Notes: generated from the letters alone by a model not told the origin. 64,000 nucleotides of DNA from an uncultured Prevotella sp. (GCA_946188165.1 CAMHTW010000008.1:1-64000), one strand, 5' to 3'. Shown: positions 16,503 through 25,706, counted from the first letter of the stretch. Numbers and translations: made by a program.

Positions 16503-18260
16503 CTACTCTGCCAAATGCACCTCTAACTGTAATTCTTCCAGCTGCTTAGGATCTAACTCACCAGGTGCATCTAACATGACATCGCGACCAGAATTGTTCT
16601 TCGGGAAGGCAATGCAATCACGGATGCTGTCGAGGCCAGCCATGATGCTCACGAAACGGTCGAGACCGAAAGCCAGACCTGCGTGTGGGGGTGCTCCATA
16701 TTTGAAGGCATTAATAAGGAATCCGAACTGAGCCATAGCACGCTCGGGTGTGAAGCCCAGAATCTGGAACATCTTCTCCTGCAACTTACCGTCGTGGATA
16801 CGCAGTGAACCGCCACCCACTTCGATACCGTTACAAACGAAGTCGTAAGCTACCGCACGAACCTTTTCAGGAGCAGTATCCAGCAAAGGAATATCGTCAG
16901 GATTAGGCAATGTGAACGGATGGTGCGTAGCCATCAAACGCTGCTCCTCGTCGCTCCACTCGAACAAGGGGAAGTCGACAATCCACAAACACTTGAACAC
17001 GTTCTTGTCGCGCAGACCCAAGCGATCACCCATTTCCAAACGCAAAGTGCAAAGTTGGGTGCGCGTCTTGTTGGGCTTGTCGCCAGAAAGAATCAGTACG
17101 AGGTCGCCATCCTTGGCACCGGTCTTCTCTTTCAGATTCTGCCAGACCTCAGGCTGATAGAACTTATCGACAGACGACTTCACCGTGCCGTCGTTATTGA
17201 ACTTGACATATACCAAACCTTTGGCACCCACCTGGGGACGTTTCACGAAGTCGGTCAGTTGGTCGAGCTGCTTGCGGGTATATTCTGCGCAGCCAGGTAC
17301 CACAATACCACCGATGTATTCAGCTTCATTGAATACAGGGAATTCACCAGTACCTTTCAGCACATCCATCAGTTCGACGAACTCCATACCGAAGCGCAAG
17401 TCGGGCTTATCGCTACCGAAGCGACGCATAGCCTCATGCCACGTCATACGCTCCAACTTAGGCAGCTCGACGCCACGAATCTCCTTGAACAGATGACGGG
17501 CCAAATCCTCGAAGATGTTGAGCACATCCTCCTGATCGGCAAACGACATCTCACAGTCAATCTGCGTGAACTCAGGCTGGCGGTCGGCACGCAGGTCCTC
17601 GTCACGGAAACACTTGGCAATCTGGAAGTAACGGTCGAAACCGCTAACCATCAGCAACTGCTTCAGTGTCTGAGGACTCTGGGGCAGTGCATAGAACTGA
17701 CCAGGATTCATACGACTTGGCACCACGAAGTCGCGAGCGCCCTCAGGCGTAGAACCAATCAGAATAGGCGTCTCCACCTCGATGAAATTCAGATTATCGA
17801 GGAAGTTGCGAATCAAAATAGTCATCTTATGGCGCAACTCCAGATTCTTTCGAACACAGGGACGGCGCAGGTCGAGGTAGCGATACTTCATACGAATATC
17901 GTCACCACCATCGGTATTGTCTTCAATGGTGAAGGGAGGCGTCTGACTCTCGCTCAGCACATTCAGCTTCGAAACCAGAATCTCGATATCACCCGTATCC
18001 ATCTTGGGATTCTTGGCCTGACGTTCACTGACAACACCTGTAGCCTGGATGCACCACTCACGTCCCAGCTTATTAGCCTGTTCACATAAGGCAGCATCCT
18101 TCGACTCGTCGAACACCAACTGCGTAATGCCATAACGGTCACGCAGATCGACAAACGTCATACCACCCATCTTTCTCGTTTTCTGTACCCAGCCAGCCAG
18201 CGTAACCTCGCTGCCAGCATCGGTGAGACGCAGCTCACCACAAGTCTTTGTCCTATACAT
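16503..18260 (-). CDS. aspS: Aspartate--tRNA ligase
   Basis: This 585-residue bacterial-type class II synthetase charges tRNA-Asp with aspartate. The N-terminal OB-fold anticodon domain (1-105) contains [20 protein letters not shown]. The catalytic domain has motif 2 ([19 protein letters not shown], about 219-237) and motif 3 ([12 protein letters not shown], about 534-545). The bacterial GAD insertion lies between them (about 290-420). Length and domain order are normal. It is monocistronic on the minus strand, with a TAATTTTG -7 box at 18293-18300. Whether it also charges tRNA-Asn depends on the presence of GatCAB, outside the window. Confidence 0.98.
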   Translation of the reverse strand: MYRTKTCGELRLTDAGSEVTLAGWVQKTRKMGGMTFVDLRDRYGITQLVFDESKDAALCEQANKLGREWCIQATGVVSERQAKNPKMDTGDIEILVSKLNVLSESQTPPFTIEDNTDGGDDIRMKYRYLDLRRPCVRKNLELRHKMTILIRNFLDNLNFIEVETPILIGSTPEGARDFVVPSRMNPGQFYALPQSPQTLKQLLMVSGFDRYFQIAKCFRDEDLRADRQPEFTQIDCEMSFADQEDVLNIFEDLARHLFKEIRGVELPKLERMTWHEAMRRFGSDKPDLRFGMEFVELMDVLKGTGEFPVFNEAEYIGGIVVPGCAEYTRKQLDQLTDFVKRPQVGAKGLVYVKFNNDGTVKSSVDKFYQPEVWQNLKEKTGAKDGDLVLILSGDKPNKTRTQLCTLRLEMGDRLGLRDKNVFKCLWIVDFPLFEWSDEEQRLMATHHPFTLPNPDDIPLLDTAPEKVRAVAYDFVCNGIEVGGGSLRIHDGKLQEKMFQILGFTPERAMAQFGFLINAFKYGAPPHAGLAFGLDRFVSIMAGLDSIRDCIAFPKNNSGRDVMLDAPGELDPKQLEELQLEVHLAE

Positions 18261-18292
18261 TATTATATATATGTTTATTCGTTTTCGACCTG

Positions 18293-18300
18293 CAAAATTA
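18293..18300 (-). promoter_or_regulatory. -7 element of aspS
   Basis: The minus strand reads TAATTTTG, 32 nt before the aspS ATG. A TTTG lies about 22 bp further upstream, slightly beyond the usual spacing. Confidence 0.6.
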
Positions 18301-18341
18301 CAAAATAAATATGTAATTCAAGCAAACAATGACGAATAAAT

Positions 18342-19049
18342 TCATTTCAGGCTAAAAAAGGACGCTGCAATATCAGCGTAAACATAAAGACGAGTACGAC
18401 GTGTTTTGATAACATCTGTATGGAAATGGCGCTCACGTTGCATCTTGCGGATTTGCTCGTAAGAGGCAGTAAGCGATCGGTTATAGGCTGTGGCTAAGAA
18501 ACAAACTTGTTCCTTTACAGGTAGCTGAGAAAGTTGGGGATGACGTTGTTGCAACAAGCGGATAAAAATAGCCAAATAACGACACTGACCCTGCATGGTA
18601 GAGAGCCGACGAATACGAGAGCGGCGTGCCTCGTTGTTTGATTGAAGATTGAACACAAAACCGTATTCCTTGGACAGCGTAGAGCGATTCCACGCCTGTT
18701 CCACCTCTTCTGCAAACGACGGTTTCATCTGGAAGCGACCGATAGAGAAGTTGGCCCCTTCCCTACCCTTCGTGACATAAAGGCCATTGACGGCAGCACG
18801 CTCTATCTCGTCCTGCCACATGGAATAACGGATGAGTTCAGGAAAGACTATCGCCTCAGCCACACGACTATCCACATCAAAGAGATCAAACTCTTGCTGC
18901 CACTCATCATGGTGAACCTTCACAAAACGTACAGCATCATCCCAGTCATCACCAAAAGTCTTTTGGTAATTCGTAGAAAATGCTGTGGCACTGCCCATAA
19001 GCAGCAACCACAGCACAGCGATATGTTTCAACCTTTCACTATTCACCAT
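18342..19049 (-). CDS. Secreted protein of unknown function (lysozyme-like pattern)
   Basis: This 235-residue protein has an N-terminal signal (LKHIAVLWLLLMGSATAFS), so it is probably periplasmic. The segment GANFSIGRFQMKPSFAEEVE (about 98-117) resembles the GLMQIxP-type region of lytic transglycosylases. The acidic FPELIRYSMWQDEIE before it could hold the catalytic Glu. These are suggestions only; a full SLT signature is absent. The start ATG lies inside four 7-bp repeats (19034-19061), so the first codons (VNSER) may be repeat-derived. It follows the 19074-20681 gene by 24 nt and may be co-transcribed with it. Confidence 0.6.
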   Translation of the reverse strand: MVNSERLKHIAVLWLLLMGSATAFSTNYQKTFGDDWDDAVRFVKVHHDEWQQEFDLFDVDSRVAEAIVFPELIRYSMWQDEIERAAVNGLYVTKGREGANFSIGRFQMKPSFAEEVEQAWNRSTLSKEYGFVFNLQSNNEARRSRIRRLSTMQGQCRYLAIFIRLLQQRHPQLSQLPVKEQVCFLATAYNRSLTASYEQIRKMQRERHFHTDVIKTRRTRLYVYADIAASFFSLK

Positions 19050-19061
19050 TCACTTTTCACT
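19034..19061. repeat. Heptamer tandem repeat spanning a start codon
   Basis: Four 7-bp units (TTTCACT, ATTCACC, ATTCACT, TTTCACT) span the start codon of the 18342-19049 gene and its upstream gap. Confidence 0.85.
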
Positions 19062-19073
19062 AGCGAAGCGCCT

Positions 19074-20681
19074 TTAAAGTTTATACGTACACTTCACGAT
19101 TTTGCCGCCATCGAAGATAATCCACTCCAGACGGTCTGGATTGAAAGTAAAGGCAGAGGGCGTGAAGGTTGTCATACCATCGATGATGACTTCACCCGTC
19201 TTACTATACTCGACAGTACGTTTTCCACTACGACTCTTATATGTACCATAGGGCGGATTCTTGCCCAGGTTGGCACCTTTCTTCTGTCGTGCATCAGCTT
19301 TCTTATTGATAGCTTTTAGCTCTTGCTCTGTAATCTTGCGGAACTTACCATTTTCCACAACACCATATTCGCTGGTTTCATCATTTTGAGCCAAAAGAGG
19401 CCAATTGCTTCCTGCCGTTTTGAAGTCGCTGACGCCTCCAATGTAGCCACGACACTCCCAATAACCGAATCGCCACCCATTCTGCAGTTCATAGATGGTC
19501 TCTTTGCAGACAGGTGACGCCTCCAATTCAGGCAATTCCTTATAGGCCTCGTCAAGAATATTACCGACTACAATGACGCTGTTAAGATCAGTACGTCCAA
19601 TCGCACATGCAGGCAGGTCGCCACTATTCACAACCTCCTGACTTAAGCGAGCATATTCGGCAGCAAACTTCTTATGCTCGGACATCAAGCGCTGTAGAGA
19701 GGCACGATACTCTTTAGCAGCCTCTAAGCGATAGTTGTAGAGCAACTTGTCGGCCTCCTCATAGAGCGCATCAATCTGAGCTGCGTCATTGGTACTGCAT
19801 ATCTGGTCGTATAGCTTCTGCAACTTGCCATAATATTTCTTGCCGATGCCTTCATAACTGTGTTTAAACTCACGCTCAGTAGCTTTCGCCAAGTTCTGAG
19901 CCAACTGTCCCACCTTAGCCTCATAACCACTGAGGGCTGCTGTCATCTGATTCATCTGGCGACTGAAGTTGCCGGCATTCTGCGCCATCTTCTGCATCTT
20001 CTGCACAAACTCTGGATGCTGACGGATGTAAGCCTCCTGCTCCTTCTCGCTCATCTTTTCAAAGCGCTCAATCTCGGCTGTATCCAAATCGCCGCCCATA
20101 ATCTTCCTCATCACCTTATCCTGAATGGGTTTCTTTTTAGACTCGGGAGCATTCTCATCGTTCAGAATCGCCATCTCATCTTTTGTCAGTCCGAAAAGGT
20201 CCTGAATCTTACGTTCCCACTTTTCACGCAACGCCTCCATATCTGCATCAGAGCAGTCTTTAGAAGCGTTCTGCAACTGCTCGGCACGAGCTACTACACG
20301 AGCTATCTGCATAGCATAGGCATCACGTTCCTCCATCGTGCTACGGGCCATCTTCTCGGCTGAAGGCAACTGAGGCAGTTCCTTCATCAGCGCTTCAGGC
20401 GTTGAAGCCGACGAGGGTGTCACGGTACCATCCCAAGTAACGGTCGACGTCTTGCGTTTAGGCACAATATCACTACCTTGCGCTACAGCCAGATTCGAGG
20501 GGTCTGCAGGTTCCTCACTCACTGTCTGCGGTTCCTCACTGGTTTCTTCACTCTCTTCAACATGATTGCCCATGACAGTCTGCTGAGCCTTCTGCTTCAA
20601 CTTCTTTAGGAATCCCTGAGCATTGGCGTCTGCTGTGCTGAGCATCAGCAGTGCCGCCAGAAAAAATAGAATCTTCTTCAT
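19074..20681 (-). CDS. Secreted coiled-coil protein of unknown function
   Basis: This 535-residue protein has a signal peptide ending in ADANAQ, with a mature N-terminus QGFLKKLKQKA that nearly repeats that of the OmpA-like protein at 21234-22508. A Glu/Pro/Ser-rich linker follows (about 40-75), then a long charged helical region (about 110-350) likely to form coiled coils, and a C-terminal part rich in Tyr/Gly (WRFGYWECRGYIGG, GTYKSRSGKRTVEY, WIIFDGGKIVKCTYKL) that looks beta-structured. No catalytic motif is seen. It is probably periplasmic or outer-membrane associated and lies in a minus-strand run after a small unknown gene. The function is not recognised. Confidence 0.7.
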   Translation of the reverse strand: MKKILFFLAALLMLSTADANAQGFLKKLKQKAQQTVMGNHVEESEETSEEPQTVSEEPADPSNLAVAQGSDIVPKRKTSTVTWDGTVTPSSASTPEALMKELPQLPSAEKMARSTMEERDAYAMQIARVVARAEQLQNASKDCSDADMEALREKWERKIQDLFGLTKDEMAILNDENAPESKKKPIQDKVMRKIMGGDLDTAEIERFEKMSEKEQEAYIRQHPEFVQKMQKMAQNAGNFSRQMNQMTAALSGYEAKVGQLAQNLAKATEREFKHSYEGIGKKYYGKLQKLYDQICSTNDAAQIDALYEEADKLLYNYRLEAAKEYRASLQRLMSEHKKFAAEYARLSQEVVNSGDLPACAIGRTDLNSVIVVGNILDEAYKELPELEASPVCKETIYELQNGWRFGYWECRGYIGGVSDFKTAGSNWPLLAQNDETSEYGVVENGKFRKITEQELKAINKKADARQKKGANLGKNPPYGTYKSRSGKRTVEYSKTGEVIIDGMTTFTPSAFTFNPDRLEWIIFDGGKIVKCTYKL

Positions 20682-20698
20682 ACGTTTTATGTTATACC

Positions 20699-20995
20699 TT
20701 ATTTATAATATGTAGCCTGGCGATTCAGGTATTCACCTATCTCGCGACCGTCCTTGCCAATGATGTATTTCTTGTTGTCGTGGTTGCGCCAACCGATGAC
20801 GACCTTGCCATCAGAACGGATCTCTTCATAGTTGTGCTTATGTATCTCCCGTCCGGTCTTGCCGTCAACCAGTCCCCAAAGGTGGAAACCTGTTTGCGGG
20901 TCAATCACGTCAAGCATCACTGCCACAGCCGTATAATCCGAAGCCTCCACGAAGTGGGCTTCCGGATAATCATTCTGATATGTTTCTTCATACAC
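20699..20995 (-). CDS. Small protein of unknown function
   Basis: This 98-residue acidic protein has no signal peptide or membrane segment. It contains WGLVDGKTGREIHKHNYEEI and KKYIIGKDGREIGEYL, two similar D-G-x-E-I turns that suggest a short beta-repeat such as WG-repeat-like hairpins. It lies 17 nt upstream of the 19074-20681 gene, so the two are probably co-transcribed. No close TAnnTTTG promoter is seen before it; the upstream sequence is the 22-bp repeat array at 21045-21223. Confidence 0.55.
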   Translation of the reverse strand: MYEETYQNDYPEAHFVEASDYTAVAVMLDVIDPQTGFHLWGLVDGKTGREIHKHNYEEIRSDGKVVIGWRNHDNKKYIIGKDGREIGEYLNRQATYYK

Positions 20996-21044
20996 AACGT
21001 TTATTTATTATCTGTCAAAAGGAACGAAATAAAGAAGGCAGAGC

Positions 21045-21223
21045 TAACAGAGAGAAAGATACGTACTAACAGGGGAGAGATAGCCGTACTAACAGGGAGA
21101 GAAAGCCTTAGTAACAGGGAGCGAAAGGCCGAGTTGCCAGATTCGGGCGCCCGCCCTGATATATTCGGGCGGACGACCTTATATTTGCGAGCGGGCGACC
21201 TGATATATGCGAGCGCCCGCTCA
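21045..21223. repeat. 22-bp-register degenerate tandem array A
   Basis: Anchors CTAACAG/GTAACAG/GTTGCCAG begin at 21045, 21067, 21090, 21112 and 21134 (steps 22, 23, 22, 22). A second unit type, TGATATAT/TTATATTT followed by GCGAGCG or TCGGGCG, begins at 21158, 21180 and 21202 (steps of 22). Two sequence families thus share one register. It fills most of the 233-bp gap between the OmpA-like gene and the 20699-20995 gene. No conserved coding is seen in it. Confidence 0.85.
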
Positions 21224-21233
21224 AACCTCATTT

Positions 21234-22508
21234 TTACTTCTTAATGAACTCCACTCTACGGTTCTTGGCTCGACCTGCTTCCGTCTTGTTGTCAGCAACG
21301 GGTTCGTGAGAGCCCTTGCCTACTGCCTTCAAGTTGAAGTCGTCAACACCAAGACTGGCAAGTGCCTTGACAACAGCCTCAGCACGCTGCTGTGACAAAG
21401 GATCGTTGACCTTATCAGAACCTTGATTGTCAGTATGGCCCTGTACCTCAAAACGGGCACGCGGATTCTTCTTCATATAGTCGGCAACCTTCTGAATTTC
21501 TGCCATAGACTCAGACTTCAGCGTTGCCTTACCCGTTTCGAATAAAATATTGTTAGTCACAAACTTACCTGTCTCTGCAATAGCTTTCTCGATGGCAGTC
21601 ATCGACTGTTCATTGCGGTCGTACAACTCTACAGCACCCTTGGCAATAACGACATTGCGGATAAACGTCAGGTTCTTATAATCGTAGGGAACCTGGAAAC
21701 ACATCCATGTGGGTTGGTTGACACGCGGCAGATTCACCACACGCTTGTCGTTGAAATAGACCTTCAGAGCCCGTTTGTTGAACGACAGTGCCACATGGTT
21801 CCAACCCTTCTTGAACGAATATACAAAACTACCATTCTTGTTTCCATTAAAATAATATGAATGCTCTGAAAAAGTACAAACGGCATGATTCAAGACAAAT
21901 GCAGTATAATCCCCCCCGTCAGCTCCTTCGCCAGGATATTCAGAACGGTCCTTGGTAACGGCAAGAATCATCTTCATGTCGTTCAGTCCAATGCCATCAT
22001 TGCCTGGGACGTTATCAGTTGGCCAGTAATAGAAGTCATACTCAATGGTGAACTCCTCTGGCAGATAAGCCCCCTTCTCCTTGATGAGCGGCTGTACCTG
22101 GGCATTGTCAGTCAGATTGATGGCCTTCACGCCACCCAGCGTCTTAGTCTCTACTGTACCTTGGAACATATCCCACTTAGAAGGGAACTCGCCTACTTTC
22201 TCTGCTGTCACATCATCCTGAAACAAGATAACGGACCCACGTTTGAAGTCTGAGGAAGTAGCAATCGATGGGGAATCCTCACCAACAGCATCATCAGCTG
22301 CTTCGCGCTGAGATCTGGCACTCCGTTCTTTCTTCTTTCCATCAAGAACTTCATCCATAGCCTCATCGGTTTCGCGTTCAACCTTGTTCTCAATCTTATC
22401 TTGAACGCGTTCAATAGCTTTGTCCTTCAACTTCTTCAGGAATCCCTGAGCGTCAGCAGTAGCTGCAAAAGCTACTATTGCCACAATCATTAAAAAGAGT
22501 TTTTTCAT
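21234..22508 (-). CDS. OmpA family protein with N-terminal lectin-like region
   Basis: This protein of about 424 residues has a signal peptide (MKKLFLMIVAIVAFAATADA) and mature start QGFLKKLKDKA. A charged helix (about 22-70) precedes a laminin-G/concanavalin-like beta region (about 95-280; FTIEYDFYYWP, WNHVALSFNKRALKVYFNDKRV). A C-terminal OmpA domain binds peptidoglycan (ILFETGKATLKSESM, FEVQGHTDNQGSD, LSQQRAEAVVKAL, GRAKNRRVEF). It probably links the outer envelope to the cell wall. The start was set at the Met before KKLFLM; an ATG two codons upstream (22514) is possible. A -7 box lies at 22558-22565, and a sensor kinase is divergent. Confidence 0.85.
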   Translation of the reverse strand: MKKLFLMIVAIVAFAATADAQGFLKKLKDKAIERVQDKIENKVERETDEAMDEVLDGKKKERSARSQREAADDAVGEDSPSIATSSDFKRGSVILFQDDVTAEKVGEFPSKWDMFQGTVETKTLGGVKAINLTDNAQVQPLIKEKGAYLPEEFTIEYDFYYWPTDNVPGNDGIGLNDMKMILAVTKDRSEYPGEGADGGDYTAFVLNHAVCTFSEHSYYFNGNKNGSFVYSFKKGWNHVALSFNKRALKVYFNDKRVVNLPRVNQPTWMCFQVPYDYKNLTFIRNVVIAKGAVELYDRNEQSMTAIEKAIAETGKFVTNNILFETGKATLKSESMAEIQKVADYMKKNPRARFEVQGHTDNQGSDKVNDPLSQQRAEAVVKALASLGVDDFNLKAVGKGSHEPVADNKTEAGRAKNRRVEFIKK

Positions 22509-22557
22509 ATTCATTGTCTTAGAATTTATGTTATTAATTTCGTTTAAAACTTTTCTC

Positions 22558-22565
22558 CAAAGTTA
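22558..22565 (-). promoter_or_regulatory. -7 element of the OmpA-like gene
   Basis: The minus strand reads TAACTTTG, about 50 nt before the start. A TTTG (22589-22592) lies 23 bp upstream, slightly longer than the norm. The palindrome CCACCCATTTGGGTGG (22628-22643) is further upstream, between this promoter and the divergent kinase promoter. Confidence 0.5.
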
Positions 22566-22705
22566 AGCATATTATTACGACTGAACAGCAAACTATGGCC
22601 TTAAATTACATGAAACAAGCCAAAATTCCACCCATTTGGGTGGTAACTGACAAATAAAGAGGTGTGATTTTTGATGTTAAATAGTTATTATTGGAATAAT
22701 TTGTA

Positions 22706-22713
22706 TATCTTTG
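22706..22713 (+). promoter_or_regulatory. -7 element of the histidine kinase operon
   Basis: TATCTTTG lies 8 nt before the ATG at 22722. It falls within the extended reading frame that begins at 22671 and so argues for the later start. No good -33 element is seen. Confidence 0.55.
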
Positions 22714-22721
22714 CAGTTGTT

Positions 22722-24581
22722 ATGAAAATAAAGATTCTCATTATTTGTCTGATTGTCAGTCTTACTGCCAGAGCCTACAACGACCATCGCAATGCAAAAG
22801 TCGATTCATTGGAGGCACTGCTGAAGAGTAAGAACCCACCCAAAGGCGATGACCTTCTGAGAGCCTACGACAATCTGATGCGAGGCTGGTTGCCCTACGA
22901 CGCTCAGAAAGCCAGCGACTATGGACATAAGGCATTGGCTCTAAGCTACGAGCGCAACGGCTTGAACGTGAGACAGAATATACTACGCTTCTTTGCGCAG
23001 ATGCACTATGCCCATGAAGAGCACGACGATGCCATCCGCTTGTTCAAATGGGCACTGGCAGTCGTAGACACGATGGAACTATCGGGCCGCTATACGCAGA
23101 AAGACATTGACGATGCCCGCTCGTGCACCTATGGTGCCATCGGAAACGACTATAATATTCAGGATAAGCACCACTTAGCCATCCACTACTACCAGTTAGC
23201 ATTGCCTATATTCGAGAAATACAACTGGTTGGAGAGTCAGACCATCCTCTATCATAATATCGGTGAACTCTACTTTACGATGGGTAATATGCAGGAAGCG
23301 GAACGAAACTACCTGAAGGCTGTAGAAAAGGGAACAGCATCAGGCGACTCGCTAATGATGGCAATAGCCCGCAAAGGATTGTTACGCCTCTATGAAAGAC
23401 AGGACAGCTATGAAAAAGCCCGAAAAATGGCTGAGCTCTGCTACGCCTACTATCATGCCCATCGTACAGAAGAGATAGAGGATTATCCTGTAATACTGGC
23501 ATCCATGACACGTTTGAACCTGATGGAAGGGCATCAAAGTATCGCAGCGGCCAAGGCTTTTGCCAAGGAAGCACTCTCCCTGGCCGACAGTCTCACGTTT
23601 GAGGATAAAAGCGACGTCTATGCCGCTGCCTGTGAAGTGGCTATGGCTGAACAGAAATGGCAGCAAGCCCTTGACTATGCGCTGTGTACCATACGCCCGG
23701 ACTCGCTGGCAACCAGTGCTGATGCCAGTTGCTACCGTCTGTTAGCTGAAATCTACACACAATTAGGACAGAAAGACAAGGCCTGTCTATATATAAACAA
23801 GGTGTACGAGGTAATGACCCGCTATGCCACAGACCACTATCAGTCAGGACTCTCGCAGATGGAAGTGCTCTACGAGACTGAAAAAAAGGAGGCACAAATC
23901 ATACAGTTGGCCAACGAACGCCGTCAACACATGTGGTTGTTAGCACTGGCTGCGGCATTGCTGGTAGCAATGGTTATTGGTTATTGTCTATTGGTTATTG
24001 TTCATCGTCGTAAGAAAGCATTGTTGGCTGCTAAGGTTGCTCTGGAAACAGAGACCAACGAGCGCCGCATACTGGCTCGCGACCTACATGACGGACTGGG
24101 CAGTATGCTATCGTTGCTGAGGATGAAGACTGAACAAGGCGAACCATCGTTACCACTTATCGACAGTATCCACACTGAACTACGTCGTACCGCCCACCAT
24201 CTGATGCCTGAGGAGCTACTGAAGAACGGATTGTGCGCAGCACTTAACGATTTCGCCATCAGTGTGCCAGGTGCAACATTCCAAGTTATCGGCAACATAC
24301 GATTAAATAAGGATAAGGAAATCGTCCTCTATCGCTGTGCCTATGAACTAGTAAACAATGCCATCAAACATGCTAAAGCCGAACATATCAGCATCCAGCT
24401 GATGCAAGAGTCTCAGCAAGTGACACTGACTGTCAGCGATGACGGAAAAGGCATGCAGGATAGCAAAGAAGGTATGGGACTGCAAAACATCAGGGAACGC
24501 ATCACGCCCTATCACGGAAGCATCAATATTGCTTCGGTAGAAGGACAAGGAACAGACATCAACATCATACTGCCATTATGA
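22722..24581 (+). CDS. TPR-containing sensor histidine kinase (HisKA_3 / LuxR-system type)
   Basis: This 619-residue protein has a signal or first membrane segment (KIKILIICLIVSLTARA) and a periplasmic TPR-rich region (about 80-390; repeated helices such as TILYHNIGELYFTMGNMQEA). One transmembrane segment follows (LLALAAALLVAMVIGYCLLVI, about 408-428). The dimerisation/phosphoacceptor motif is RRILARDLHDGLG (His about 456). An HATPase domain has ELVNNAIKHAKA (N-box) and VSDDGKGM plus GMGLQNIRERI (G-boxes). It is coupled to the response regulator by a 4-nt overlap. The ATG at 22722 starts the signal sequence. The signal sensed is unknown; the divergent OmpA-like gene is a possible target. Confidence 0.92.
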   Translation: MKIKILIICLIVSLTARAYNDHRNAKVDSLEALLKSKNPPKGDDLLRAYDNLMRGWLPYDAQKASDYGHKALALSYERNGLNVRQNILRFFAQMHYAHEEHDDAIRLFKWALAVVDTMELSGRYTQKDIDDARSCTYGAIGNDYNIQDKHHLAIHYYQLALPIFEKYNWLESQTILYHNIGELYFTMGNMQEAERNYLKAVEKGTASGDSLMMAIARKGLLRLYERQDSYEKARKMAELCYAYYHAHRTEEIEDYPVILASMTRLNLMEGHQSIAAAKAFAKEALSLADSLTFEDKSDVYAAACEVAMAEQKWQQALDYALCTIRPDSLATSADASCYRLLAEIYTQLGQKDKACLYINKVYEVMTRYATDHYQSGLSQMEVLYETEKKEAQIIQLANERRQHMWLLALAAALLVAMVIGYCLLVIVHRRKKALLAAKVALETETNERRILARDLHDGLGSMLSLLRMKTEQGEPSLPLIDSIHTELRRTAHHLMPEELLKNGLCAALNDFAISVPGATFQVIGNIRLNKDKEIVLYRCAYELVNNAIKHAKAEHISIQLMQESQQVTLTVSDDGKGMQDSKEGMGLQNIRERITPYHGSINIASVEGQGTDINIILPL

Positions 24582-25201
24582 AAAAATATGTTATAGACGT
24601 CTATATCGCAGACGACCACCAACTGGTATGTGAAGGCATATCCGACCTTATCAACCAAAGCGGACAGGCACACGTCAGCTATACCTTTACCACCCTCGAA
24701 GCCTGCAGGCTGGCACTTCAGAACAGACGGCCTGATGTCCTGCTGCTTGACATCTCAATGCCAGATGGCGATGGTATTACGTTCTGCCAGCAAATTGTCA
24801 ACGAATATCCCAAAGTGAAGGTCATTGCCATAACCATTCATGACGAATACTCCATGATTCAGCGCATGATGGCCTGCGGGGCCCATGGGTATGTACTGAA
24901 GAGTTCATCGAGCGAGGAACTGCTGGAAGCAATCAATAGCGTTTGGCAGGGAAAGGAGTATGTTTCCACACAGGTAACTGACATTTTGGAAAAAGGCAAG
25001 GCCAATAGCGTAACGCTGACAGAAGTGGAGAAGAATATTCTGCGCCTGATTTGCGATGGGCATACCAACCCAGAAATAGCCAAAGAGCTGAATCTGAGCA
25101 CTGAAACCGTCAACTGGTATCGCAAACGTTTACTGGCAAAGTTTGACGTCAAGAACACAGTTGGACTGGTCAGAACTGTTTTTGAACAGAAGTTGCTGTG
25201 A
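24578..25201 (+). CDS. LuxR/NarL-family response regulator
   Basis: This 207-residue regulator has a receiver domain (1-120) with the acidic pocket in ADDH, phosphoacceptor Asp in DVLLLDISMPDGDG (about 56) and conserved Lys in GYVLKSSSS. It also has a C-terminal LuxR-type HTH (about 142-205; LTEVEKNILRLICDGHTNPEIA, LSTETVNWYRKRLLAKF). It would be phosphorylated by the kinase encoded just before it (ATGA overlap) and bind promoter DNA. Targets are not known; the symmetric element upstream of the kinase, CCACCCATTTGGGTGG, is a candidate site. Confidence 0.95.
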   Translation: MKKYVIDVYIADDHQLVCEGISDLINQSGQAHVSYTFTTLEACRLALQNRRPDVLLLDISMPDGDGITFCQQIVNEYPKVKVIAITIHDEYSMIQRMMACGAHGYVLKSSSSEELLEAINSVWQGKEYVSTQVTDILEKGKANSVTLTEVEKNILRLICDGHTNPEIAKELNLSTETVNWYRKRLLAKFDVKNTVGLVRTVFEQKLL

Positions 25202-25255
25202 GTTAAATTAACTAAAAATCGCAGTGCAAATGATACAGGTATGAGGAAAATGCCT

Positions 25256-25263
25256 TACTTTTG
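25256..25263 (+). promoter_or_regulatory. -7 element of the DUF1573 gene
   Basis: TACTTTTG, 31 nt before the ATG at 25295. No clear TTTG is found at the proper spacing. Confidence 0.55.
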
Positions 25264-25294
25264 CAGTGATTATTCACTTTAAAAAGTAAAGACA

Positions 25295-25705
25295 ATGATG
25301 AAAAAGATGATAGTTATGGCACTGATGTTGGTAGGTGGTATCTCTACTACCTTTGCACAGTCGTCAACAAGTGAGTTGAAACCTGCTGAAATCAAGTTCG
25401 ATAAGGTATCACACAATTTCGGCACTTTCTCAGAGAAGGATTCAAAGGTAACCTGTAGCTTCGGATTTACCAATGTGGGCGAACAGGACTTAGTTATCAA
25501 TCAAGCTATTGCCACATGTGGCTGCACAGTACCTTCGTACACCAAGACACCTATCAAACCAGGTGAGAAGGGTGAAATCAAGGTAACCTACAATGGCGCA
25601 GGCAAGTTTCCTGGACATTTCAAGAAGTCTATTACCGTTCGCACTAATGGAGCTGTCGAGATGACTCGCCTCTATATTGAGGGCGACATGACAGAAGCGA
25701 AATAA
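25295..25705 (+). CDS. DUF1573 domain secreted protein
   Basis: This 136-residue protein has a signal peptide (MKKMIVMALMLVGGISTTFA; the ATG at 25298 is equally possible). A single Ig-like DUF1573 domain follows: IKFDKVSHNFGTFSEKD, CSFGFTNVGEQDLVI, ATCGCTVPSYTKTPIKPGEKG and ITVRTNGA. The TCGCT motif after the second strand is the family hallmark. It is probably periplasmic or surface associated. The role is unknown, but the fold belongs to ASPM/SPD-2/Hydin-like beta sandwiches that bind other proteins. It is monocistronic, ending in 7-bp repeats and a hairpin terminator. Confidence 0.92.
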   Translation: MMKKMIVMALMLVGGISTTFAQSSTSELKPAEIKFDKVSHNFGTFSEKDSKVTCSFGFTNVGEQDLVINQAIATCGCTVPSYTKTPIKPGEKGEIKVTYNGAGKFPGHFKKSITVRTNGAVEMTRLYIEGDMTEAK

Positions 25706-25706
25706 A

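Noticed and set aside
16920..18089. A 389-codon open frame on the plus strand opposite aspS
   Set aside because: It is antisense to a highly conserved gene, has no promoter or recognisable motif, and its composition follows the codon bias of aspS on the other strand.
21001..21231. A 76-codon minus-strand frame over repeat array A
   Set aside because: It is made of 22-bp repeat units, which are not a multiple of three, has no conserved motif and no start signal.
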